64,000 bases of DNA from contig JNKY01000010.1 of NCBI GenBank assembly GCA_000702245.1, forward strand, positions 248,001-312,000. Reading direction: 5' to 3'. Each line of letters opens with the position of its first letter. Position 1 is the stretch's first letter. The DNA is from Lachnospiraceae bacterium C6A11 (GTDB taxonomy: Bacteria; Bacillota; Clostridia; Lachnospirales; Lachnospiraceae). The position numbers were made by a program, and so were the translations under genes. Below the pieces are notes generated by a model. The model worked only from the letters and a program-made list of their open reading frames with translations, was not told the origin of the DNA and did not search any database. Of the stretch, positions 8,837-16,567 are shown one piece after another.

Positions 8837-10810
8837 ATGAATACTGAAAAACAGATAGAATTTGACAAGATTAAGAAAATATGGGCAGAGCAGGCTGTGA
8901 CTGTATTTGCAAAGGAAAAGATTGAAACGGCAGAGATAATACTTGACGAGCTGACGTTGCGAAAGGCTCTTCAGGATACGACGAACAGCAGAGAAATGAT
9001 AGAGAAGCTGGGGAATCCGCCGGTTCAGAATGTATCAGAGATTAAGGAAATACTGACTATGGCAGAGAAGGGCGAGTGTCTTGCACCATTTCAGCTTGAA
9101 AGAGTTGAGAAGGTTCTGGTGGCGGTTGAGAGGCTGATAGATTACCTGAATCGTGGAAAGCAGTTTAATAATCCGATTTCATATTATGACGAGAATCTGA
9201 ATCCACTTAATGACCTGAAGGCTGAGATAACAGAGAAGATCAGCGGCGAGGAAGTGGTGGACAGGGCTACAAAGGAGCTTTTTGATATCAGAAACCGTAT
9301 AGCCATTCTGGAGGACGAGATGAAGCAGAAGGCTGAGCAGATCATCAGAAGTAATAAGGAATGTATGGCAGATTCTTATTATACCTTGAGAAGCGGCAGA
9401 GTCTGTGTGCCGGTTAAGAAGGAGTTCAAGTTTAAGATTTCGGGCAGTTTGATAGACAGGTCGGCGACCGGCAGCACGCTGTTCATCGAGCCGACGGGCG
9501 TGGCGAAAATATATGATGAGCTTCAGCTCCTACTTATAGAAGAAGAAAATGAAGTGAGGCGGATTCTCTATACTCTCACTGCGATGGTAGCGGACAGCGC
9601 TGAGATAATAAAGGAAAATATCAGAATGATTGAGAAGCTGGACTATATCTTCTCAAAGGGGAAGCTGAGCCTGGAGCTTAGCTGCAGCGAGCCGACGATC
9701 AATCTTGAAAGACGTATCGTCTTGAAGAAAGCCAGACATCCGCTGATGGATATTGATGTGAATGTGCCTCTTGATTTCTCTCTTGGTGAGAAGGACGAAA
9801 ATGGTGAGATCATCAGAGGAATAGTGATCACAGGCCCGAACACAGGAGGCAAAACAGTAGCAATCAAGACTGTCATGCTGAATTGTTATATGGCTCAGTG
9901 CGGCCTGCACGTGGCCTGCGAGGAGGCAGATATATGTATGAATTCCTGCTACCTCTCTGATATCGGTGATGGTCAGAATCTTTCAGAGAACCTTTCGACC
10001 TTCTCGGCACACATCAAGAATGTATTGGATATCCTGGGCAAGATTGATAGAGACAGCCTTGTCATCATGGATGAGCTGGGTTCGGGAACGGATCCGCTTG
10101 AAGGAATGGGTATAGCAGAAGCTATTCTGGAGGAGCTTAGGGAGAGTGAGGCTAACTTCCTCGTAACGACGCACTATCCTGAGATCAAGGAATATGCCTC
10201 AAGGACTGAGCATATCGAAAATGCCAGAATGACCTTTGATAAGGAAACGCTTCGTCCGACCTATAAGATGGTGATCGGTGAAGCTGGAGAAAGCTGTGCA
10301 TTTTATATCGCAGAGAGGCTTGGCATGCCGAAGAGGATGCTGAAGGTTGCTGTTGAGGCTGCCTATGGAAAGAGCAAGGAATCGACGAGTAAAGGCCGGC
10401 AAGATGCTGTTGGGAAATATGCTGATCTGATGGAAAGCAGTACGGATGGAAAATATGGTGATCATAAAAGAAGCGCTGTCAGCTCCGGCCGCATCACAAA
10501 ACAGAAAAAGTCGCATCCGACAACAAATCTTTCAGACAAATACAGTATCGGAGACAGCGTGATGGTATTTCCGGATAAGAAGATCGGTATAGTTTGCGAG
10601 CCGGTTAACGAGAAAGGGATACTCAGGGTTCAGCTGCCGGATAAGAAGATATATATCAATTATAAGAGGGTGAAGCTTCAGGTCAGGGCGACTGAACTTT
10701 ATCCGGAGGATTATGACTTTTCAATCATATTTGATACTGTAAAGAACAGAAAGATAAGGCATGACATGGATAGGAAGCTTACCGATGAAACTATAATTTA
10801 CGAGGAATAA
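8837..10810 (+). CDS. MutS2-like DNA-binding ATPase lacking the Smr nuclease domain
   Basis: MutS-family protein of 657 residues. An N-terminal helical core/clamp region of MutS2 type is followed by the ATPase domain with Walker A GPNTGGKT, the DIGDGQNLSENLSTFSAH signature, Walker B VIMDELGSGTDP and the TTHYPEIK switch. After the ATPase there is a charged linker and a small KOW/beta-rich segment (GDSVMVFPDKKIGIV...), and the protein stops there. Canonical MutS2 (about 780 residues) continues into a Smr endonuclease domain with an LDLRG motif, which is absent. MutS2 proteins act on recombination intermediates or collided ribosomes; this one could bind but not cut. ACGGAGA precedes the ATG. Confidence 0.85.
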   Translation: MNTEKQIEFDKIKKIWAEQAVTVFAKEKIETAEIILDELTLRKALQDTTNSREMIEKLGNPPVQNVSEIKEILTMAEKGECLAPFQLERVEKVLVAVERLIDYLNRGKQFNNPISYYDENLNPLNDLKAEITEKISGEEVVDRATKELFDIRNRIAILEDEMKQKAEQIIRSNKECMADSYYTLRSGRVCVPVKKEFKFKISGSLIDRSATGSTLFIEPTGVAKIYDELQLLLIEEENEVRRILYTLTAMVADSAEIIKENIRMIEKLDYIFSKGKLSLELSCSEPTINLERRIVLKKARHPLMDIDVNVPLDFSLGEKDENGEIIRGIVITGPNTGGKTVAIKTVMLNCYMAQCGLHVACEEADICMNSCYLSDIGDGQNLSENLSTFSAHIKNVLDILGKIDRDSLVIMDELGSGTDPLEGMGIAEAILEELRESEANFLVTTHYPEIKEYASRTEHIENARMTFDKETLRPTYKMVIGEAGESCAFYIAERLGMPKRMLKVAVEAAYGKSKESTSKGRQDAVGKYADLMESSTDGKYGDHKRSAVSSGRITKQKKSHPTTNLSDKYSIGDSVMVFPDKKIGIVCEPVNEKGILRVQLPDKKIYINYKRVKLQVRATELYPEDYDFSIIFDTVKNRKIRHDMDRKLTDETIIYEE

Positions 10811-10841
10811 ATATCAAAATGTTACACTAAAAATTCATAAA

Positions 10842-10858
10842 TGTAACATTTATGTAAC
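10842..10858 (+). promoter_or_regulatory. WalR-type operator (TGTAAC-N5-TGTAAC)
   Basis: Two perfect direct copies TGTAAC at 10842-10847 and 10853-10858 with a 5-base spacer match the established WalR/YycF consensus TGTWAH-N5-TGTWAH. The box lies just upstream of the -35 at 10866, an activator position. A third TGTAAC is at 10876-10881 inside the promoter spacer. Confidence 0.65.
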
Positions 10859-10865
10859 ATTTAAG

Positions 10866-10894
10866 TTGACAATTATGTAACAATATGCTATAAA
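10866..10894 (+). promoter_or_regulatory. Promoter of the NlpC/P60-like surface protein gene
   Basis: TTGACA (10866-10871), 17 bases, TATAAA (10889-10894); 30 bases to the ATG at 10925. Confidence 0.85.
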
Positions 10895-10924
10895 TGGTAA
10901 CATAAATGAAATGGAGATGAATTT

Positions 10925-12322
10925 ATGTTCAATAAAACAAGGAAAATCCTTATAGCAATTGTTATGACATTGTCACTTTGCGTATCGGGTTTTATAAGCG
11001 GAGAAAAAGAGTCTGAGGCAGCTACAGCAGCTTCGTATTCACTCATTAGACCATATATGGTATATGGAAGCTACGGCGCTAACGGCCATCTCGGATCAAA
11101 CTACTGGTCATGCGCAGGCTGGGTTTCAAGAGTTCTTTACACTGCAGGAACTGCAGGTGAGCTTGGTGGATATGTTCCGGACTTCTCGGGATATGCTGAT
11201 GCTTCTGCATCGGGACTCGAGCAGTTCATGAAGGATGATTCGCATTTTTCACTGGTTGCCACCTTCAACAATGGCAATCCGTCTGATGCGGCAGCAAGAC
11301 TTCTTGCACAGATCGACGCAGGCGAGGTTAAGGCCGGCGACATCATTATTTACTACGGATACAGCGGAAGAGTCGACAACAAGCTCGGGAGAGAGCACGC
11401 ATCGATCATTCTTGCTGATAAATACAACGGCAGCGTGTCAAATACAATGAATAGCGGTGAGGACAGATGGGGCAGCAGCTACATCGGACATCCTACAGTC
11501 GCTCATTCGATGAACTACAGATACGGCGTTGAGTTCTACACACCGATCGATGGACATTTCTTCTGCGGAGATGCTACAGGCTACGCTATTTACAGACTGA
11601 ATGCCGGCTCGGTTTCAGAGAAGACTATGAAGTCGGTTGTTGGCGAGAACGAAACGATCAAGTCGAATGTAAACGCAGATACTTATAAGAAGATAGATAA
11701 TTCAGACATCATCAAGACAACCGTTAAGGGAGTTACAGGATGGTATTATACAAAGAACGGCAAGGTTGTTACTAATTACACAGGCTTTGCAAAGAACAGC
11801 AACGGCTGGTGGTATGTAAAGAACGGCAAGGTCGACTTCAATGTCAATGACGTTATTAAGGGTAACCTCGGATCGGCATCAGGCTGGTGGTATGTGAAGG
11901 GCGGTAAGGTTCAGTTCACTGACACGATCGCCAGGAACAAGAACGGCTGGTGGCGCATAAAGGACGGCAAGGTTGATTTCTCCTTCAACGGACTTGCCAA
12001 GAACGAAAACGGCTGGTGGTATTGCCGTGGAGGCAAGGTTGATTTTTCGATGACCAGCGTTGTTAAGAATGAAAATGGCTGGTGGTACGTGAAGGGCGGT
12101 AAGGTCCAGTTCACAGATACGGTCGCAAAGAATCAGTACGGTTGGTGGTGTATTCAGGACGGAAAGGTCAATTTTGACTACACAGGGCTCGCTCAGAACC
12201 AGTACGGCTGGTGGTACTGTCGCGGAGGCAAGGTTGATTTTAACTATAACGGAACAGTTTACGGCAAGGTAAACGGAAACTACGGCTATTATACGATCCG
12301 CGGAGGCAAGGTGGTAGCATAA
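10925..12322 (+). CDS. Secreted NlpC/P60-like protein with C-terminal NGWWYV repeats
   Basis: Signal peptide (residues 1 to about 33, hydrophobic core then an ATAAS-type end). A Cys-dependent amidase/peptidase-like domain follows, with the putative nucleophile in [11 protein letters not shown] and His in GREHASIIL. From about residue 275 there are 8-9 repeats of the form [13 protein letters not shown], an aromatic-rich wall- or glycan-binding type common in clostridial surface proteins. The likely role is peptidoglycan cleavage at the cell surface with the repeats anchoring the enzyme; this is inferred from domain type. The promoter carries a WalR-type box, as expected for a wall hydrolase. 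GGAGA lies 7 bases before the ATG. Confidence 0.8.
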   Translation: MFNKTRKILIAIVMTLSLCVSGFISGEKESEAATAASYSLIRPYMVYGSYGANGHLGSNYWSCAGWVSRVLYTAGTAGELGGYVPDFSGYADASASGLEQFMKDDSHFSLVATFNNGNPSDAAARLLAQIDAGEVKAGDIIIYYGYSGRVDNKLGREHASIILADKYNGSVSNTMNSGEDRWGSSYIGHPTVAHSMNYRYGVEFYTPIDGHFFCGDATGYAIYRLNAGSVSEKTMKSVVGENETIKSNVNADTYKKIDNSDIIKTTVKGVTGWYYTKNGKVVTNYTGFAKNSNGWWYVKNGKVDFNVNDVIKGNLGSASGWWYVKGGKVQFTDTIARNKNGWWRIKDGKVDFSFNGLAKNENGWWYCRGGKVDFSMTSVVKNENGWWYVKGGKVQFTDTVAKNQYGWWCIQDGKVNFDYTGLAQNQYGWWYCRGGKVDFNYNGTVYGKVNGNYGYYTIRGGKVVA

Positions 12323-12458
12323 CGATTAATAAAGTGCAGCGGAGTTATGTCAGATGACATTCTTAGTCCGAAGCACTAAGACAATTATATAAATATATCT
12401 GTTTGTGGGGAACATTCAATGCAAAAGAGGAACCTGCTTACATGTGTGTTAAATAAAA
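12323..12458. other. Intergenic, no gene seen
   Basis: Only a small hairpin (CTTAGT/ACTAAG near 12361-12379) and an AT-rich stretch were seen ahead of the shared terminator. Confidence 0.5.
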
Positions 12459-12493
12459 GAAAAGAGACATCACATTATGCGATGTCTCTTTTC
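12459..12493. terminator. Bidirectional terminator between the NlpC/P60 gene and rpsT
   Basis: Perfect 13-bp stem GAAAAGAGACATC / GATGTCTCTTTTC around a 9-base loop. The A and T flanks give U-runs on both strands, so it serves both convergent genes. Confidence 0.88.
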
Positions 12494-12511
12494 TATGTGA
12501 CTGCTTTTTAA

Positions 12512-12775
12512 TTAAGCAATCTTATTTACAAGAAGATTAAGACGAGAGATCTTTCTTGCAGCTGTATTCTTGTGGTAGATACCCTTTGAAGCAGCCTTGT
12601 CGATTGCTGATGTAGCAGCGATGAGAGCCTTTGCAGCCTCTGCCTTGTCGCCAGCCTTTGCAGCAGCTTCAACCTTCTTTACAAGTGTCTTAACCTTAGA
12701 CTTTGCAGCCTTGTTTCTTTCTTCTCTCTTCTTGTTTACAAGAATTCTCTTCTTTGCTGATTTAATGTTTGCCAC
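12512..12775 (-). CDS. rpsT: Small-subunit ribosomal protein S20
   Basis: 87-residue basic protein beginning MANIKSAKKRI, the typical S20 N terminus, rich in Lys, Arg and Ala. It binds 16S rRNA early in 30S assembly. The start codon is GTG, with CGGAGGTAAA giving good ribosome spacing. A strong promoter lies just after the holA stop, giving an unusually long leader of about 240 nt. Gene order holA-rpsT is conserved in many Firmicutes. Confidence 0.97.
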   Translation of the reverse strand: MANIKSAKKRILVNKKREERNKAAKSKVKTLVKKVEAAAKAGDKAEAAKALIAATSAIDKAASKGIYHKNTAARKISRLNLLVNKIA

Positions 12776-13014
12776 AGCGTTTTACCTCCGGATTGATATT
12801 AATTCATTCCCTTCATCCAAGGGATGAACCGTCGGACCTGAGTCCGAACTACGATATTAAACAAATCTGCCGGTCATAATGAGGGTTTTATCATGATCAG
12901 CTTCGCATGTTATAAAATACAGATCACTTAGCCAAGACACGGTTCAGTATACTTAGTATACCGGGCATATGATGTGCATTCCGGTGCTATTTTGCCGCGA
13001 GCACCAAACACGCA
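12776..13014 (-). promoter_or_regulatory. Long structured 5' leader of rpsT
   Basis: Between the predicted start (about 13014) and the GTG the leader RNA can form at least four hairpins: GGTGCT/AGCACC (12982-13006), GTATACT/GTATAC near 12950-12964, TCGGAC/GTCCGA (12831-12847) and TTCATCC/GGATGAA (12812-12828). The last ends about 20 bases before the ribosome site. S20 autoregulates translation in E. coli; whether this leader does the same is inference. Confidence 0.55.
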
Positions 13015-13020
13015 AATGAT

Positions 13021-13049
13021 ATAATAACAAACTCAAGACTAAACGTCAA
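13021..13049 (-). promoter_or_regulatory. Promoter of rpsT
   Basis: Minus strand TTGACG (13049-13044), 17 bases, TATTAT (13026-13021), immediately downstream of the holA stop codon. Confidence 0.82.
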
Positions 13050-13060
13050 GAGGAAAATAC

Positions 13061-14077
13061 TCAGCGCAGGCACAGCTTCAGTATCAGCATCTCAAGCGCA
13101 TTCTTATCGGTGCTGCGGCCTGAGGTGATATCCAGGCTGACGTCGGCGCACATCTCGCAGTATTTGATCAGGCTTCGCTGGTCGAAGTTCTCAGCCTGCC
13201 TGATATAGTCCTTCACATAGAAAGGAATAACGCCTGTAAGCTTTGAGATGGTTGAGGTGTCTTCGCGGTCCTTCAGCATCATCTTGATCTGCGAAAGCTG
13301 GATAAAACGCTTTCTGATAAGCGCAAGAGTCATCATCGGCGGAACCTTCAGCTGTTCGAGGTTGCTGTAAAGTGTGAGCGCCTTCCTGCTGTCGTGCTGC
13401 GATATCGCATCAAGCATGGCAAATACCTTATCCTCAGCCTCGTTCTCGCAGATAAGAGCAACGTCCTCCTCTGTGATCTGTTTTTTATCTATACAGTAAG
13501 CGCGGAGCTTCGCTGCCTCATTCGACAGACGATTCATGTCCTGACCGACCGAATTGATAAGCGAAAATACAGCCTTATCCGTAACGGTAGCACCATCGGC
13601 AGCCAGCTGTTTCTTCACCCAGAGACTGAGTGTATTTGCGTCGGGTGAATCGAATCTGGCAACGGTTCCGACCTTGGAAGCAGTCTTATAGATCCTTGTT
13701 CTCGCGTCAACCTCGGTTTCCGCAAATATCAGTATGGTTGTATCCGGCAGGCTTTCAAGAGCAGCAGTCAGTTCGTCGGGTGCTTTTTTAAGAAGCCCCG
13801 TTCCGTCAGCCAGGATAGTCCTGTGTTCCGAAAAGAAGGGCAGTGTATTTATAGCTTCGATCAGCTCTTCGGCCTTAACCTTATCACCGGAGAATACGTT
13901 GTAATTCATCGTATCACCGGGAGTGACCAGTGCTTCGATCAGAGCGTGCTTATACTGGGATATAAAGTATGACTCTGTTCCCGTAAGCACATAAAGCCTG
14001 CTGAAGCTCCCGGTCTTTATATGTTCATTTATTGTATTTATCGCTGTAAGTGTAGTGTTTTCCTTTTTACCGGCCAT
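13061..14077 (-). CDS. holA: DNA polymerase III delta subunit
   Basis: 338-residue clamp-loader delta subunit, which opens the beta sliding clamp and works with gamma/tau and delta'. The N-terminal AAA-like domain has the family pattern (LYVLTGTESYFISQYK..., then DGTGLLKKAPDE) with no Walker ATPase, as normal for delta. The C-terminal helical collar ends in ALEMLILKL. AGAAGGAT precedes the ATG at 14077. The upstream leader contains a perfect 10-bp hairpin. Confidence 0.92.
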   Translation of the reverse strand: MAGKKENTTLTAINTINEHIKTGSFSRLYVLTGTESYFISQYKHALIEALVTPGDTMNYNVFSGDKVKAEELIEAINTLPFFSEHRTILADGTGLLKKAPDELTAALESLPDTTILIFAETEVDARTRIYKTASKVGTVARFDSPDANTLSLWVKKQLAADGATVTDKAVFSLINSVGQDMNRLSNEAAKLRAYCIDKKQITEEDVALICENEAEDKVFAMLDAISQHDSRKALTLYSNLEQLKVPPMMTLALIRKRFIQLSQIKMMLKDREDTSTISKLTGVIPFYVKDYIRQAENFDQRSLIKYCEMCADVSLDITSGRSTDKNALEMLILKLCLR

Positions 14078-14113
14078 ATTATAAGATCCTTCTAATTCAG
14101 CTTATCTTCCTCT

Positions 14114-14141
14114 TGATCCGGCACATAGTTCTGCCGGATCA
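14114..14141 (-). other. Perfect hairpin in the holA leader
   Basis: TGATCCGGCA (14114-14123) and TGCCGGATCA (14132-14141) form a perfect 10-bp stem with an 8-base loop, between the holA promoter and start. There is no U-run, so it is not a terminator. Confidence 0.6.
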
Positions 14142-14186
14142 CAGATTGATGTACGCATAGCAGAAATCTTTTCAGACTTGATAATC

Positions 14187-14215
14187 AGTATAATATCAAT
14201 AAGGATTTACCGCAA
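14187..14215 (-). promoter_or_regulatory. Promoter of holA
   Basis: Minus strand TTGCGG (14215-14210), 17 bases, TATACT (14192-14187). Confidence 0.65.
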
Positions 14216-14327
14216 GCAGGTTTGTAAAGTTTTCCCTTGTATGGTAACATGGAAGAAAATATGTATCGTTTTTAAACTGTTTTGGGTGTCATGCTGATTT
14301 GTTATTACATAGAAGCTGACAGAAGAT

Positions 14328-16469
14328 ATGGCGAAAGGGAAAATAATGAATAGAACAGTGAGAAGAACAGAAAATATGACAGTAAACATATCGGAAAACA
14401 TATCGGATAATAGATCGGAAAACAGAGCAGCGGACCGGCCGGCAAACAGACAGGATGATAAGAAGAAGAATAAAGCGCGAGGTGCGGCATTATATTTAAT
14501 GACCGCTATACTTTGCGTTTCTCTTGCGGGTTGCGGAAGTAAAATGAAGGAGAGTGGCAGATCTGAAAGCGGAAATAATACCGGAAGTAGCATGACAGAA
14601 GCTTCGCAAAGCGGCGGTGGTGACGGAAATACAGGAGGAGATACGATTAAACTTCCGGAAATCTCAGAAGCATATACAAGAGTACCTGTTTCAGGGATAG
14701 AAGGAAGCGTCACAGGTATCACTGATGCAGGAGAAGGGAGCATCCTTCTTGCTGTAAATAAATACAGCGCCTCGCCTGACGGCGGAGAAGGAGAGTCGGC
14801 GACAGTATATTACAGGATCGATGCGGTTTCGGGAGAGATACTTTCCGAGGGAAGTCCGGAGTATTATTATGAGAAGCTTGTGGGTTCGGGAGAAAACGGT
14901 GTGACCATCACCTTTGACTCTGCCACTTCAACGCTTAGATATTATGATAAGGATATGTCGCTTATGGACAGTAAAGAGACCGGAGCAGAGAAGGTCTGTT
15001 ACAGCAGGGCGTCGGATTCGGTTTATTATATGTCAGGTAGCCGTCTGTACAAGGTTAAGACAGGAGGGGATCCTCAGATAATCCTGGATGATATGCTGAA
15101 TGTTGAGATAGATGACTGCGGCTTCTCGACCGGAAACCTTCTTATGTCCGAACCTTCGGAGGATGATCAGGATCTTTCTACGGGCTTTATTTATAAGGAA
15201 CCGGAACAGGAGATCGTTGCCGGAAAAGATAATTATTCCGGCAGAACGATGCTTTGCAGGGATTCTTACCTCACCTACGCAAACAGCAGGAGCATAGGTG
15301 AAGCGGATGATAAGTCTTTTATTATGTATATTGATTGCATAAAGGATGAAGGGCAGATAAGAAGCTTCAGACTTCTTCCGGATGATGATTTTATGCTTTA
15401 CGGCGGAGACGGTTCGGAATATGCCGTCATCTCAACCTTCAGTCCGGAAGGCTTCGTAAAGGGGCTTTATATGCTTGATACGGTAAGTGGGCTTACCGGA
15501 AATCTGAGTGCACTTCTTTCGGATGATCTTGCGATAGAACTGTTTTATGTAAACTCGATAGGATGCTGGGTGCTGTCACGTTCTTCATTTACCGGAGATC
15601 TGCCGGCAGAGCTGTATTTGCTTCATCCCGAGAACATGACCTTTACGGAAAATATCCCTTTAAGTGACAGTACGGAGTATATATCAGGAGAATCGGAGAA
15701 AAAATACAGATCGGGTGCTGCTGTTGAAGAGGTTCGCGCCAAAGCAGCTGCGATGGAAGAAAAATATAACATAAGAATCCTGATGGGAGATGAGGTGCTG
15801 AACTGCCCTCTCACATATACTGTCATATCCACAGAGAATGAAGAGTATCTCCCGGAGGGTACTGATCAGATCGCGGAATTAAATACAGCGCTGGATACTT
15901 TGGACAGTGCCCTTTCATACTATCCGGATTCATTCTTTGAAAGGTTCGTATCCTACGGAGATAGAGGCGGCCTGCGTTTTTGCTTCGCCAGAAGCTTCAT
16001 CAATGAAGAGGGAGGCTTTACGCCCGGCGGCGTTCAAAACTGTACGGGAGTGTGGTTCAACATATTCCTGGATATCAGTCTCCTTTCCGGAGAAACTATC
16101 CATCACGAGCTGTGGCATGCAGTTGAAAACAGGATAATAATGACAGACAGGGATGCCTTTGATGGTTGGGATGAACTGCTTCCCGATGATTTTATCTATC
16201 AGAATGATAAGGACAGCTTTGGCGATACTGAGTATAGGAAATACGTGATTCCGGAAGCTGACGATCCTTATTTCATAATGACATATTCTACGATCAATGA
16301 GAGAGAGGACAGGGCAACAACCGTGGAATTCCTGTTCTATGATGAGTTCTACGGCATAGAGGAGGATCCACGTGAATACGCCTACTCTCATCCTCACATC
16401 AAGGCCAAGCTGGACTATCTCGGAGAGAGGGTAAAGGAAGTGTTCGGGTATATCTACTGGGAGAAGTAA
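14328..16469 (+). CDS. Lipoprotein with C-terminal HExxH metallopeptidase motif
   Basis: Large lipoprotein (713 residues). A 50-residue Arg/Asn/Asp-rich N terminus of unusual composition precedes the signal sequence and lipobox SLAGC (Cys69). After a Gly/Ser-rich linker, residues of about 110-480 contain repeated beta-strand patterns suggestive of a propeller. The C-terminal domain carries HHELWHAVENR, a zinc-metallopeptidase HExxH motif, after YYPDSFFERF. I infer a surface-anchored metallopeptidase and cannot name the family with confidence. An alternative start at 14346 has the better ribosome site (AAAGGGA). It is flanked by holA on the other strand and by glgB. Confidence 0.7.
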   Translation: MAKGKIMNRTVRRTENMTVNISENISDNRSENRAADRPANRQDDKKKNKARGAALYLMTAILCVSLAGCGSKMKESGRSESGNNTGSSMTEASQSGGGDGNTGGDTIKLPEISEAYTRVPVSGIEGSVTGITDAGEGSILLAVNKYSASPDGGEGESATVYYRIDAVSGEILSEGSPEYYYEKLVGSGENGVTITFDSATSTLRYYDKDMSLMDSKETGAEKVCYSRASDSVYYMSGSRLYKVKTGGDPQIILDDMLNVEIDDCGFSTGNLLMSEPSEDDQDLSTGFIYKEPEQEIVAGKDNYSGRTMLCRDSYLTYANSRSIGEADDKSFIMYIDCIKDEGQIRSFRLLPDDDFMLYGGDGSEYAVISTFSPEGFVKGLYMLDTVSGLTGNLSALLSDDLAIELFYVNSIGCWVLSRSSFTGDLPAELYLLHPENMTFTENIPLSDSTEYISGESEKKYRSGAAVEEVRAKAAAMEEKYNIRILMGDEVLNCPLTYTVISTENEEYLPEGTDQIAELNTALDTLDSALSYYPDSFFERFVSYGDRGGLRFCFARSFINEEGGFTPGGVQNCTGVWFNIFLDISLLSGETIHHELWHAVENRIIMTDRDAFDGWDELLPDDFIYQNDKDSFGDTEYRKYVIPEADDPYFIMTYSTINEREDRATTVEFLFYDEFYGIEEDPREYAYSHPHIKAKLDYLGERVKEVFGYIYWEK

Positions 16470-16472
16470 AAC

Positions 16473-16501
16473 TTTACTTATCATTATGTAAATGATAAAA
16501 T
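16473..16501 (+). promoter_or_regulatory. Promoter with internal operator-like inverted repeat before glgB
   Basis: TTTACT (16473-16478), 17 bases, TAAAAT (16496-16501). The spacer is almost filled by the inverted repeat TTATCATT-N5-AATGATAA (16478-16498), suggesting repressor control. Confidence 0.55.
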
Positions 16502-16567
16502 ATTAAGAGGTAAATAAGAGCAGTACCGAGGGGGTCTGCTTAAAAGATATATTGGGGAGGTAGCGAT

